Below are positions 26,764 to 35,379 of a stretch of DNA of 36,127 bases, one piece after another (position 1 is the stretch's first letter; each line of letters begins with the position of its first letter). The translations under genes and the position numbers were made by a program. The DNA is from Pseudomonadota bacterium. GTDB taxonomy: Bacteria > Pseudomonadota > Alphaproteobacteria > Rhizobiales > Hyphomicrobiaceae. The notes under the pieces were generated by a model. The model was not told the origin of the DNA, searched no databases, and was given only the letters and a program-made list of their open reading frames with translations. The stretch lies in NCBI GenBank assembly GCA_018242255.1, contig JAFECH010000008.1, forward strand, positions 1-36,127. Direction: 5' to 3'.

Positions 26764-27435
26764 CTAAGCACGCCAGACGGTCGTCCGTTTGATTTCGAAG
26801 TCTTCAAGCTCGCGAGTTACCGGTACTTGGTATTCGGCGAGCGGCGTAAACTTTTCTTCCGGAAAGTAACTGCGGCGAGGGTCGCCGATATAGACGGAGC
26901 ATCCCTCATCTTTGGCGCCATCGATGAAGCGAACCACGCGATCGGCCAATTCTCGCTCGTAGAACAGGTCGCCAACAATAACGATCGCTTTTCTGGGGGG
27001 AGGCGCCGAGAGCATATCGCGGTCGGTGGTGTGGAGCGTCACGGCGTTGGCAGCGGCATTGACGGCGCAGGCGGCGAGCGCCAACGGATCGATGTCCGCC
27101 GCGACGACATTGGATGCTCCGGATTTCGCAGCAGCGATCGCCGAAATGCCCGAGCCGCTGCCGAGATCGAGCACGGGCAAACCGCGACAGATATCCTGGT
27201 TGTCGAGAAGGTAACGGCTGACGGCCTGGCCGCCTGCCCATGCGAACGCCCAAAAGGGCGGTGGGACATTCAGTTCGCCGAGCTCGTCTTCGGTTTTCTG
27301 CCAGATTGGCAAAGATTCTTCAGCGAGCCGCAGTATGATTTCCGGAACCAGCGGTGGCGCGATCGGCTTGGTATTTTCAAGGATGAAACGCTCTGCGGCG
27401 CGTTGATCGGTGGGATCGAGCCTACCGCCGGTCAT
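26764..27435 (-). CDS. Class I SAM methyltransferase, METTL20/ETF-beta lysine methyltransferase-like
   Basis: A 223-aa methyltransferase of the PrmA-like group. Its N-terminal part ([24 protein letters not shown], then [20 protein letters not shown]) and SAM-binding motif [15 protein letters not shown] with the acidic AADIDPLAL strand match the ETFBKMT/METTL20 family; bacterial members methylate lysines of the electron-transfer flavoprotein beta subunit. [13 protein letters not shown] is the catalytic loop region. It could instead act on another protein such as a ribosomal one, so the substrate is an inference. The ATG at 27435 overlaps the EVE gene stop as ATGA, which decides the start against the frame's upstream extension to 27489. 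Confidence 0.8.
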   Translation of the reverse strand: MTGGRLDPTDQRAAERFILENTKPIAPPLVPEIILRLAEESLPIWQKTEDELGELNVPPPFWAFAWAGGQAVSRYLLDNQDICRGLPVLDLGSGSGISAIAAAKSGASNVVAADIDPLALAACAVNAAANAVTLHTTDRDMLSAPPPRKAIVIVGDLFYERELADRVVRFIDGAKDEGCSVYIGDPRRSYFPEEKFTPLAEYQVPVTRELEDFEIKRTTVWRA

Positions 27436-27869
27436 GAGCCCTTGAGCTTTTTCAAATCGACACCGCCCATCTTGCAGATCTCTTTCCATTCGTCGGCGGC
27501 GACTGGCTGCACCGATAACCGAGAATTGTTAACGAGAACCATGTCCGACAGTTTCGGATTAGCCTTGACCGCATCGAGGCTGACTGGCGAAGGGACCGGC
27601 ACGACGGCTTCGACGTCGACGCATTCCCACTTTCCGGTTTCGTCTTTTGCTTCTGGATGTGCAGGAGCGATAACACGGACGATGCCGACGATCTCCTTCC
27701 CTTCATTGGAATGGTAGAAGAATCCGAGATCGCCCACCTTCATGGCGCGCATGTTGTTGCGAGCCTGGTAATTGCGGACGCCGTCCCAAGCTTCGCCTTT
27801 AGCTCCACGCGCGACCAAGTCGCTCCAGGAAAAAACGTCAGGCTCGGATTTGAATAGCCAAGTTTGCAT
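27432..27869 (-). CDS. EVE domain protein (thymocyte nuclear protein 1-like)
   Basis: A 145-aa single EVE domain, a PUA-like fold thought to bind modified bases in DNA or RNA. The family start TWLFKSEPDVFSWSDLVARG, then WDGVRNYQARNNMRAMKVGD, GFFYHSNEGKEIVGIVRVI, and the C-terminal MVLVNNSRLSVQPVAADEWKEI are all present. EVE proteins are frequent in Alphaproteobacteria; a nucleic-acid-modification sensing role is known only for some. It is translationally coupled to the METTL20-like gene. A terminator for the opposite neighbour (27932-27967) separates it from the GtrA gene, so it starts its own transcript. Confidence 0.93.
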   Translation of the reverse strand: MQTWLFKSEPDVFSWSDLVARGAKGEAWDGVRNYQARNNMRAMKVGDLGFFYHSNEGKEIVGIVRVIAPAHPEAKDETGKWECVDVEAVVPVPSPVSLDAVKANPKLSDMVLVNNSRLSVQPVAADEWKEICKMGGVDLKKLKGS

Positions 27870-27931
27870 GGGATAGCGCGTTCCAAGAGATATGCGTGCC
27901 TAGCGTGGAACGCGATCGATCTCAAGGGCTG

Positions 27932-27967
27932 AAAAAAACAGAACCTCCGCACTAGGTGCGGAGGTTC
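27932..27967 (-). terminator. Strong Rho-independent terminator after gtrA-like gene
   Basis: On the minus strand GAACCTCCGCAC (27967-27956), loop CTA and GTGCGGAGGTTC (27952-27941) form a perfect 12-bp stem, followed immediately by TGTTTTTTTC. It lies 73 nt after the GtrA stop and ends that operon. Confidence 0.93.
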
Positions 27968-28039
27968 AGACGCGACACAACTTGAAAATCAATCCGCCGG
28001 TCGGCCGGAGGTGCCGAGTACGACGTGTTAGAGCTGACC

Positions 28040-28534
28040 CTAGCGGCAAGACCCTGATTTTGAGTAAACGAGGTCAGCGTCCCAGTTGTTTTTGTCGGCA
28101 GCGGGCGCGAAGACGATGCAACGGCGAATGACAAAGACCGCGAGAAAGCTGATGATCGTCGCCACAACTTTTGCTGCGAATGCGGATGCGGCAAAATGGT
28201 CAGTCATTACCGCAATGACGAGGCCGGTAAGCATCAGACCGAGCAATCCCGAGACGGCAAATTCCGCAAGCCGGCGCGGTGCCGATTTGCGTGCGTGCGC
28301 GACGTCGAAGACGAACGCAGTCGATAATGCGTAATGAGTGATCATGCCGACGGCATATCCGACAACACCTGCTACCGGAGCGTTAACGGCGAGTGCGCAG
28401 AGCGACATGTAGACAGCAACGTCCGTCGCAAGCGCCGCGACGCTCGCAAGAGAATAGCGCGACAACTGCGGAACGACAGCGGCGGCGCGATTGCTCTCGG
28501 GCATCGTCACGTCGTGCGTCGGTCCGAGCGCCAT
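28040..28534 (-). CDS. GtrA family membrane protein
   Basis: A 164-aa protein with four predicted membrane helices (SLASVAALATDVAVYMSLCAL, GVVGYAVGMITHYALSTAFVF, FAVSGLLGLMLTGLVIAVM, AKVVATIISFLAVFVIRRCIVF). This is the GtrA fold; family members are thought to move undecaprenyl-phosphate-linked sugars, or to help glycosyltransferases in O-antigen, teichoic acid and arabinogalactan modification. The substrate is unknown here. The start lies 4 nt after the mutase-like gene stop, so the two are in one operon. Confidence 0.9.
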   Translation of the reverse strand: MALGPTHDVTMPESNRAAAVVPQLSRYSLASVAALATDVAVYMSLCALAVNAPVAGVVGYAVGMITHYALSTAFVFDVAHARKSAPRRLAEFAVSGLLGLMLTGLVIAVMTDHFAASAFAAKVVATIISFLAVFVIRRCIVFAPAADKNNWDADLVYSKSGSCR

Positions 28535-28538
28535 GGGA

Positions 28539-30059
28539 TCAGCCTGCCTTGCGAAGTTTGGTCGGAACCATGCGGACGCTCTTCAGCGCTTCCTCCGCAC
28601 CCGAGCCGCCAGCTTCGTGATACTCGGCGTCCTCGTTGACGTTCCAGATGTCGTAAAGCATTTCGCCCGCAGCGATGTTCTTGACCGTCAGCATTGAGGT
28701 CATCATGGCGTGGTCTTGGTTGTTGTATTTGTGCATTCCGTTGCGGCCGACGAGGTGCAGCGTCGGATATTTTTCGGCAAGCTCGGAACGGATGGCTTCG
28801 ACGTTGCGCTTGTAGCCGTCGTCGTAGACCGGATACGCCTTCTTCTGACGGACCACGCAGCCGTCGACGCATTCGTCCTCTGTCGCCAAACCGATCGTCG
28901 CAAGCTCTTTGCGTGCGAGCGCCAGCAAGTCTTTATCGTCTGCTGCCCAGAGGCCATCGCCCTCGAAGCAGAAATATTCGAGGCCGAGGCAGGCGAGCTT
29001 GTTGTCCGGCACCATTTCCGGCGACCACGAACGAAAGTTCTGGATGCGGCCGACCTTTACGCTCGGTTCGTGGATATAGATCCAGTTGTCGGGGAAGAGG
29101 TCCGGCTTGTTGACGACAAGAGCGACCGTGATGAAGTCACGGTAGCGCAGATTGTCGGCGGCCTTCAATGCGTCCGGGGCTTCAGTGAACGCGTGCATCA
29201 GCTCGCGGATCGGAGCCGATGAAATGACGTGACGCGCCGTGAAGGTTGCAAGTTCGCCTGACGGCGTGCGTGCCTTGATGGTCCAGAGGTTCTGGCGGGC
29301 GTCGTATCTGAGGCTCGATAGCGCGGTGCCCATATGGATTTTGCCGCCTTGAGCGCGTGTCTTGGCTGCCGCTGCATCCCACATCATTCCAGGGCCTTTG
29401 CGAGGATACTGGAAGCTTTCGATCAGCGTCTTGATGACTTCGCCATCGTGCGCACTCGTGCCGTCCTTGACGCCTTTCGGCTTGACGGAATTCCGCAGCG
29501 CGTTGGCCATCGCCGACCAGAGGTCGAGGCCCTTGATACGCTGGGCGGCCCAGTCGGCTGAGATTTCATCGCAGCTCATGCCCCACACTTTTTCAGTGTA
29601 GGTTTTGAAGAAGATCGAGAACAGGCGCTCGCCGAACTGGTTGGCGACCCAATCGTGAAACGTTTCCGGCTTTTCGTTCGGGAAGGCCTGTTTGTACATG
29701 AACGAGAGTACGCACATTGCGCTTTCGACAACGCCGAGGTTGCCAAGGGCTTCAAAAGCCTTGAGCGGATAGGAATAGTACTTGCCGTCGTAGTAGATGC
29801 GGCTCATGCGCGGACGGCTGATGAAATCCTGCGGCAGGATTTCTTTCCACAGATCGACAACTTCTTTCGACTTCGAAAAGAAGCGATGGCCGCCGATGTC
29901 GAAGAGGAAATCCTTATAGTTGACCGTTCTGCTAATGCCGCCAACGTAGGTTGGATCGGCCTCGATCACTGTTGTCGAAATGCCCTGCTTGGTCAGAAGA
30001 TACGACGCCGTGAGACCTGCCGGCCCCGCGCCGATGACGAACACTTCGCTATGGGACAT
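28539..30059 (-). CDS. FAD-dependent oxidoreductase, UDP-galactopyranose mutase-like
   Basis: A 506-aa flavoprotein. The N-terminal dinucleotide-binding motif VFVIGAGPAGLTASYLLT is followed by the FAD-contact EADPTYVGGISRT and DIGGHRFFSKS. The substrate-domain sequence RMSRIYYDGKYYSYPL and the C-terminal LVGRNGMHKYNNQDHAM are typical of a long NAD(P)/FAD-dependent oxidoreductase group distantly related to UDP-galactopyranose mutase (usually about 370-400 aa), which makes galactofuranose donors. Whether it is a true mutase is uncertain: it is over 100 residues longer than Glf. The start at 30059 is set by the start of the family sequence; another ATG at 30074 is possible. It heads a two-gene operon with gtrA and is divergent from a GT-C-like protein. 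Confidence 0.82.
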   Translation of the reverse strand: MSHSEVFVIGAGPAGLTASYLLTKQGISTTVIEADPTYVGGISRTVNYKDFLFDIGGHRFFSKSKEVVDLWKEILPQDFISRPRMSRIYYDGKYYSYPLKAFEALGNLGVVESAMCVLSFMYKQAFPNEKPETFHDWVANQFGERLFSIFFKTYTEKVWGMSCDEISADWAAQRIKGLDLWSAMANALRNSVKPKGVKDGTSAHDGEVIKTLIESFQYPRKGPGMMWDAAAAKTRAQGGKIHMGTALSSLRYDARQNLWTIKARTPSGELATFTARHVISSAPIRELMHAFTEAPDALKAADNLRYRDFITVALVVNKPDLFPDNWIYIHEPSVKVGRIQNFRSWSPEMVPDNKLACLGLEYFCFEGDGLWAADDKDLLALARKELATIGLATEDECVDGCVVRQKKAYPVYDDGYKRNVEAIRSELAEKYPTLHLVGRNGMHKYNNQDHAMMTSMLTVKNIAAGEMLYDIWNVNEDAEYHEAGGSGAEEALKSVRMVPTKLRKAG

Positions 30060-30289
30060 GAAACGCCTACGCATGAACAAAACGGCTTCGGGCAGCAGCT
30101 CTCGACCGGAAGCCGGATATGCCTTGTGCGGAAGACTAGGGGGGATGGGTAAACAAAGGCTGATATTTGCAAAGAATTCGACGAAACCCTGAGACAAAAT
30201 TTGCAGTCTTATTTTAGACGCTGCTGATCGAAGTTTACGGTCCCCTAATGGGCTTCAGATAGGCTTTCGACCTTTCCGGGGACCATCGT

Positions 30290-32143
30290 ATGCATTCCGC
30301 TACACTGAAGGTATCGGTCGGGCAGGGAATTAGGGCCTGGTTGCGCGACGTTCCGAATTGGGTCTGGTGGCTCGTTGCGCTGGCGTTTGTCGGCATTCGC
30401 AGTTGGCATCTCGAAGGCGTCGGCGTTTACGGTTTCTTTGGAGATCCGGACGATGCCACGCGTCTGATTCAAGTTCGCGAGTTGATGGCGTCTTGGCACT
30501 GGTTCGATACCACCACGATGAAGTTCGGCGGCAATGCCGGGATGCTGTCGCATTGGTCTCGTCTTGTCGATCTGCCGATTGCTGCGCTGATCGCGGGCTT
30601 CAATCTCTTCCTTCCCATCGAAGACGCAGAGCGCTTGACGCATGCGGCTTGGCCGATGTTGACGCTGGGCTTCCTCACATGGGTCATGTTTAAAGCCACA
30701 GCGCAAGTCGGCGGCGACATGGTGGGCCGTCTGACGCTTCTGTTTGCAGCGTTAGCGCCGCTTGGCTGGTACCAATTCACTGTTGGTCGGATCGACCATC
30801 ATAATGTGATGATCGCTGGGATCGTCTCCGCCGCCCTATTGATGTGGGCTTATCCCCAGCGTCCGGCTGCGTGGCGTTTTGCGGGCGTGTTGGTGGGCTT
30901 CTCGCTCGCCGTCGGTTATGAGGCGTTGGCTCCGGCGGTTGCCCTGGGAACGTTCGCCGCCGCATGGGGACTTTTCGACCCGCGTGTCGAGAAAAGTGCT
31001 GGGGCGTTTTCGATCGCGTTGGCGCTGACCTTTGCTGCGGCTTTCTTTGCGACCATTGCGCCGTCACGCTGGATGGATATCAAATGCGATGCCATTTCTC
31101 TCAACATGGTCGTGCTTGTTGCGTCGGGCGTTACTGGACTTCTTGTTGCGCTTGGACCGGGCCGGGAGTGGACGCTTTCTGCACGCATTGCTTCGATTGC
31201 AGCCTGTGCCGGCGTCGGCATCGCGTTCTACGGATGGCTTGAGCCGAAATGTCTTGCCGGACCGCTTGGACAACTGCCGCCGCTCGCAGTCAAGATCTGG
31301 CTGAATAAAGTCGCCGAGAACAAAAGCATCGTCTCGGACTTCTTTCAGCGGCATTTTAGTCAATCGCTCGCGCTGCTGGCTTTCTATGGCATTGCGCTTT
31401 GGGCTCAAGTGCATCGACTAAGGGAGACGCGCAGCGCAAGCGATCTGTTTTTGCTTGCCGCGGTTCTTTCGTTTGTCGGCCTGGCCTGCTGGCAATACAA
31501 GTATGTGTCCTACGCGTCGTTCATCTCCATCGTGCCGATGGCGCTTGTCTTCAGCAGCCTGGGGCCGGTCGGAGAGATTAGTGCGGCTACGGTACGATTT
31601 GGCGCGATCGTGCTGCTCAATCAGATGGTTCTCCTGTGGGCGTCAGGCGGCGTCGATGCGGCCATCGGCGCGCCACCGGTCAAGACCAAGCTGGTTCAAA
31701 CGAACGCTGACGCCTGCTCCAAGCCTGACGCGATCCGCGAATTGGCCGCGCTGCCTGCGGGGCTCGTTGCTGCGCATATTGAGGTCGGCGCTTTTATCGC
31801 TGCCGAAACGCATCATCGTGTGCTTGCGGCGCCCTATCATCGGATTGCGAACGCGATCATCGCCAATCACCTGATTTTTTCAGCGCGCGATGCCAAAACG
31901 GCCGCCGCGCTGCTGAAGCACGAAGACGTTGATTACGTCGCGATTTGCGATGGTCTCGATAAGCCGTACGCGACCAATCCGGACTGGAAGGGAACGCTCA
32001 AGGTCGATCTTGTGAATGGCAAGACGCCGAGTTTCCTAGTGCCGGTGGCGCTGCCTGATGCGCACGCAATCTATCATGTGTGGAAAGTCGATCGTGCGGC
32101 GCTCAATCTTCAGCTTTCAAAGGCCGCTGCATCAACGCCGTGA
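30290..32143 (+). CDS. GT-C-like polytopic membrane protein, putative STT3-like glycosyltransferase
   Basis: A 617-aa membrane protein of an alphaproteobacterial family that I recall only as uncharacterised. It has an N-terminal helix (WVWWLVALAFVGI), then a loop with GDPDDATRLIQVRELMAS and HWSRLVDLPIAALI, about ten further helices, a second loop motif GRIDHHNVMIA, and a C-terminal soluble domain (about 490-617) with the strand DVDYVAICDGLD. The acidic first loop ending in Arg and the DHH of a later loop recall the catalytic motifs of STT3/AglB oligosaccharyltransferases and other GT-C enzymes; this is analogy, not proof. GGGGA lies 7 nt before the ATG. It is divergent from the mutase-like/gtrA operon (230 nt) and overlaps gpsA tail to tail by 41 nt. 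Confidence 0.75.
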   Translation: MHSATLKVSVGQGIRAWLRDVPNWVWWLVALAFVGIRSWHLEGVGVYGFFGDPDDATRLIQVRELMASWHWFDTTTMKFGGNAGMLSHWSRLVDLPIAALIAGFNLFLPIEDAERLTHAAWPMLTLGFLTWVMFKATAQVGGDMVGRLTLLFAALAPLGWYQFTVGRIDHHNVMIAGIVSAALLMWAYPQRPAAWRFAGVLVGFSLAVGYEALAPAVALGTFAAAWGLFDPRVEKSAGAFSIALALTFAAAFFATIAPSRWMDIKCDAISLNMVVLVASGVTGLLVALGPGREWTLSARIASIAACAGVGIAFYGWLEPKCLAGPLGQLPPLAVKIWLNKVAENKSIVSDFFQRHFSQSLALLAFYGIALWAQVHRLRETRSASDLFLLAAVLSFVGLACWQYKYVSYASFISIVPMALVFSSLGPVGEISAATVRFGAIVLLNQMVLLWASGGVDAAIGAPPVKTKLVQTNADACSKPDAIRELAALPAGLVAAHIEVGAFIAAETHHRVLAAPYHRIANAIIANHLIFSARDAKTAAALLKHEDVDYVAICDGLDKPYATNPDWKGTLKVDLVNGKTPSFLVPVALPDAHAIYHVWKVDRAALNLQLSKAAASTP

Positions 32144-33098
32144 TTGCCTCATCGACCATGAGGCGGCCTTCGATAATGTCGTTGACGGCTTCGGCGATCG
32201 GCATGTCGATGCCGTGCTCATGTGCCAGGCGGACAAGCGCCTTGCACGTATAGATGCCTTCCGTCACGGCAGCGCGGGCCCCCAGTATCTCAGCTAACGT
32301 GCGGCCTTCGCCGAGCGCTCGGCCGAGAGACATGTTTCGCGACTGCGGGCTGCCGCACGTTAAGATGAGATCGCCGAGGCCGGACAGCCCGAGAAGTGTT
32401 TCGGGACGAGCACCAAACGCTTCACCGAAACGGCGCAACTCTGCAAAACCGCGCGTCACGAGCGCCGCATGCGCGCTGGCGCCGAGACCGCGACCGGCGA
32501 CGATACCAGCGGCGATGGCCAAGACGTTTTTAACGGCACCGCCCAGTTCCGCGCCGAGTACGTCGCTCGACCAGTAGAGGCGCATCTGGCGCGACGACAG
32601 CGTCGCAGCGAGCGCACGTCCTGCTGTTTCATTGCGGCAGGCGAGCGTCAGCGCCGACGGCAGGCCTCGGGCGACATCAGCCGCGAAGCTCGGCCCGGAC
32701 AGCACAACGCGAAGCACGCGCGGCGCAACCTCTTCCAGCACATCGCCCATGAACCGGCCGGTCGATTGCTCGATGCCTTTTGCGCAGAGGATGACGGGAG
32801 TATCGGGTGCGACATGCGTCGCGAGTTTTGCCATCACGCCGCGCAGGTGTTGAGCGGGAACGACAGCCAGAATGGCGTCGGCGTGTGCAACATTCATCAA
32901 ATCGCCGGTCGCGCGGATCGCCGGGTTGAGATCGACGCCCGGCAAAAATGTGCGGTTGACGTGGCGGGCGTTGATGTCGTCGATGACCTCTGGCTCGCGC
33001 GCCCAAAGCGTCACCGCCGTGCCGCCGTGCGATAGCGTTTGCGCGAGGGCTGTGCCCCAAGCGCCGCCACCGACAACACTGATCGATCGTATCTGCAA
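32103..33098 (-). CDS. gpsA: NAD(P)+-dependent glycerol-3-phosphate dehydrogenase
   Basis: GpsA reduces dihydroxyacetone phosphate to sn-glycerol 3-phosphate, the backbone for phospholipids. The 331-aa protein starts with the dinucleotide-binding motif SVVGGGAWGTALAQTL (Gly10-Gly15), and has LCAKGIE, LSGPSFAADVARGLP, and the catalytic-domain segment GGAVKNVLAIAAGIVAGRGLG with its Lys, then GLSGLGDLILTC. The start is a TTG at 33098 with GGGGGCGG about 5 nt upstream; no ATG precedes the binding loop. It follows tsaD by 102 nt on the same strand, a common alphaproteobacterial pairing. Its 3' end overlaps the last 41 nt of the GT-C-like gene. Confidence 0.97.
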   Translation of the reverse strand: MQIRSISVVGGGAWGTALAQTLSHGGTAVTLWAREPEVIDDINARHVNRTFLPGVDLNPAIRATGDLMNVAHADAILAVVPAQHLRGVMAKLATHVAPDTPVILCAKGIEQSTGRFMGDVLEEVAPRVLRVVLSGPSFAADVARGLPSALTLACRNETAGRALAATLSSRQMRLYWSSDVLGAELGGAVKNVLAIAAGIVAGRGLGASAHAALVTRGFAELRRFGEAFGARPETLLGLSGLGDLILTCGSPQSRNMSLGRALGEGRTLAEILGARAAVTEGIYTCKALVRLAHEHGIDMPIAEAVNDIIEGRLMVDEAITALMQRPLKAED

Positions 33099-33167
33099 AA
33101 CCGCCCCCGGGACTGTCTTCGTTCAACTTAGCACGCCACGGCGATCGGAGTGCAAATGGTGCGTTCA

Positions 33168-33191
33168 GGCTAGGCTTCTGCGGCCTAAGCC
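33168..33191 (-). other. Stem-loop between tsaD and gpsA
   Basis: GGCTAGGC (33168-33175) and GCCTAAGCC (33183-33191) form an 8-bp stem with one bulged base and a 7-nt loop, 10 nt after the tsaD stop. There is no U-tract, so it is not a canonical terminator; it could be an attenuating or RNA-stabilising structure in the tsaD-gpsA message. Confidence 0.35.
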
Positions 33192-33200
33192 TTGATGAGT

Positions 33201-34304
33201 TTAAGCTTTAACACCGGCGCCAATGGCCTTAGGCGCCTCGGCATCGAGCGGCCAACGCGGTCTTGCCGGTGCGTCGAGTGGGTCGGCAAGCCCACGGGCC
33301 AAGCGTTCGGCACCTGCCCAGGCAATCATGGCACCGTTGTCGCCGCACAGTTCGAACGGTGGCGCGTGGAACGAGAAGTTGTGCGCGCGGGCTAACTCTA
33401 CAAGGGCGGCGCGCAGTGCCTTGTTGGCGGCGACACCACCGGCAACAACGAATGGCCGATGGCCGGCGTCGGGAAAATGCGGCGCAACCGTTTGCATCGC
33501 GTGGTGCACGCGATCGGCAACGCTCTCGCACACGGCCGCCTGAAACGAGGCGCAGAGATCGGCGATATCCTGCTCGGCCAGCGGCGCGCTCTGCATCGCC
33601 GCGTGCCTGACGGCTGTTTTCAGTCCGGCAAATGAAAAATGTGGATCGCTTCGGCCTTTCATCGGGCGCGGAAGATCGAAACGCTTGCCGTTGCCATTTG
33701 AGGCAGCCCTTTCGACGGCGGGGCCGCCTGGCATCGGCAGGCCAAGAAGTTTTGCGGTCTTGTCGAAGGCTTCGCCCAGGGCGTCGTCGATCGTCGTCGC
33801 GAGCCGGCGATACTGGCCGACGCCTTCAACCAACAATAGTTGCGTATGGCCGCCGGAGACGAGCAGCATCAGGTAAGGCGGCTGGATATGATCGGTGAGG
33901 CCGACCGTGAGTGCGTGGGCCTCCAGGTGATTGATTGCGATGAATGGGCGCCCGGTGGCGAGGGCCAGCGCTTTAGCCGTGGTCGCGCCAACGACCAAGC
34001 CGCCTATCAGGCCGGGGCCGGTGGCTGCTGCAATGCCGGTCAGGTCATTAAGCGTCACGTCCGCTTTCTCAAGGGCGGTCTTGATCAAAAGATCTAGGCT
34101 TTCGGCGTGGGCGCGGGCGGCGATTTCCGGGACGACGCCACCGTAAATTGCGTGCTTGTCGAACTGCGACAGAACGATATTGGACAGAATGCGGCCTTCT
34201 CCCCCAGCGGTGCGGGATACAATGGCGGCGGCCGTCTCGTCGCAGCTCGTCTCCAGGCCGAGAACAAGAGCGGCGGGAGGCGCAATATCGGAAGGCTCAG
34301 ACAT
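33201..34304 (-). CDS. tsaD: tRNA N6-adenosine threonylcarbamoyltransferase TsaD
   Basis: TsaD transfers the threonylcarbamoyl group to A37 of ANN-decoding tRNAs (t6A), working with TsaB and TsaE. The 367-aa protein has the ASKHA fold motif [14 protein letters not shown] (16-29), [13 protein letters not shown] (54-66), the metal ligands NHLEAH (His126, His130), the [14 protein letters not shown] loop (148-160), and the phosphate motif [14 protein letters not shown]. All known active-site elements are intact. The start ATG at 34304 is right before the family sequence. It is divergent from hemC with a 142-nt spacer that must hold both promoters. Confidence 0.97.
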   Translation of the reverse strand: MSEPSDIAPPAALVLGLETSCDETAAAIVSRTAGGEGRILSNIVLSQFDKHAIYGGVVPEIAARAHAESLDLLIKTALEKADVTLNDLTGIAAATGPGLIGGLVVGATTAKALALATGRPFIAINHLEAHALTVGLTDHIQPPYLMLLVSGGHTQLLLVEGVGQYRRLATTIDDALGEAFDKTAKLLGLPMPGGPAVERAASNGNGKRFDLPRPMKGRSDPHFSFAGLKTAVRHAAMQSAPLAEQDIADLCASFQAAVCESVADRVHHAMQTVAPHFPDAGHRPFVVAGGVAANKALRAALVELARAHNFSFHAPPFELCGDNGAMIAWAGAERLARGLADPLDAPARPRWPLDAEAPKAIGAGVKA

Positions 34305-34446
34305 CTGTTCAGGAACTTAACTTAGAACTTGCTGGCGCGTGGTTGGATTCCGCGCCTCTTTGGAGCATACCTGTCGCCCGAATTACCGGCATTCATCTAT
34401 CAGCATTCGGGCCCGAGCGCCCCGCCTAGCATCCGGAGAAACCTTT

Positions 34447-35379
34447 TTGCAAGCGACCCGCATCCGCATTGGGACCCGAGGCTCGCCTTTGGCACTCGCC
34501 CAGGCGCACCAAGTCAAAGACAGGATCATCGCCACCCATGGCTTGGCCGACGAGGCCGTCACCATTCACGTCATTAAAACGACGGGTGACCGAGTGCTCG
34601 ACCGGCCGTTGGCGGAAATCGGCGGCAAGGGTCTGTTTACGAAAGAGATCGAAGAGGCGCTGCTGACGAACGAGATCGACGTTGCAGTCCATTCGATGAA
34701 GGACATGCAGACCGTGCTGCCAGACGGGCTGGTGATCGGCGCGGTGCTGCCACGAGAAGATCCGCGGGACGCCTTTATTTCGTTGCGGCATGAGACTTTC
34801 GCGACGCTGCCGCCGAATGCGATTGTCGGCACGTCCTCGCTTCGCCGGAAGGCGCAGGTGCTGCATGCGCGTCCTGATCTGCGCGTCGTTGATTTTCGTG
34901 GCAACGTGCAGACGCGGCTGCGCAAGCTTGAAGATGGCGTGGCGGAAGCAACCTTTCTGGCGGTTGCGGGTCTCAACAGGTTGGGAATGAAGGAGCGGAT
35001 CACGTCGCCGGTATCGATGGAGCATATGCTGCCGGCCGTTGCGCAGGGCGTGATCGGGCTTGAAATCCGAGAGGGCGATGACCTGGCGACGCCGATTGTT
35101 GCGGCACTGAACGATGAGACGACGGCTTCAGCGGTCGCCGCAGAGCGGGCCTTCCTGGCGCGGCTCGAAGGCTCTTGCCGAACGCCGATCGCTGGGCACG
35201 GTGTCGTCGCGGGCGATGAAGTGCGTTTTCGCGGGCAGCTGCTCTCGCCGGACGGCAAGAAATGCTACGACGTGTCTCGCACGGGAAATGTCAAAGAAGC
35301 CCATGATCTCGGATTGTCCGCAGCCGATGAAATTCTAAGTCAGGCGGACGCGGCCTTACTTGTCCGGCCGAACCTCTGA
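34447..35379 (+). CDS. hemC: Porphobilinogen deaminase (hydroxymethylbilane synthase)
   Basis: HemC polymerises four porphobilinogens into hydroxymethylbilane in tetrapyrrole synthesis. The 310-aa protein carries RIGTRGSPLALAQAHQVK at the start, KGLFTKEIEEALL, the substrate-binding DVAVHSMKDMQ, GTSSLRRKAQ and the dipyrromethane-cofactor Cys in LEGSCRTPIAGH (Cys244). The start is a TTG at 34447 with GGAGAAA about 8 nt upstream; the open frame continues to an ATG at 34339, but that 36-codon extension has no family match. The stop overlaps the hemD start by one base (TGATG), so hemC and hemD are coupled. Confidence 0.97.
   Translation: MQATRIRIGTRGSPLALAQAHQVKDRIIATHGLADEAVTIHVIKTTGDRVLDRPLAEIGGKGLFTKEIEEALLTNEIDVAVHSMKDMQTVLPDGLVIGAVLPREDPRDAFISLRHETFATLPPNAIVGTSSLRRKAQVLHARPDLRVVDFRGNVQTRLRKLEDGVAEATFLAVAGLNRLGMKERITSPVSMEHMLPAVAQGVIGLEIREGDDLATPIVAALNDETTASAVAAERAFLARLEGSCRTPIAGHGVVAGDEVRFRGQLLSPDGKKCYDVSRTGNVKEAHDLGLSAADEILSQADAALLVRPNL

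Noticed and set aside
34339-34446. ATG start and 36-codon extension for hemC
   Set aside because: HemC similarity begins at the TTG at 34447, which has a good Shine-Dalgarno; the extension lies in the divergent promoter region.
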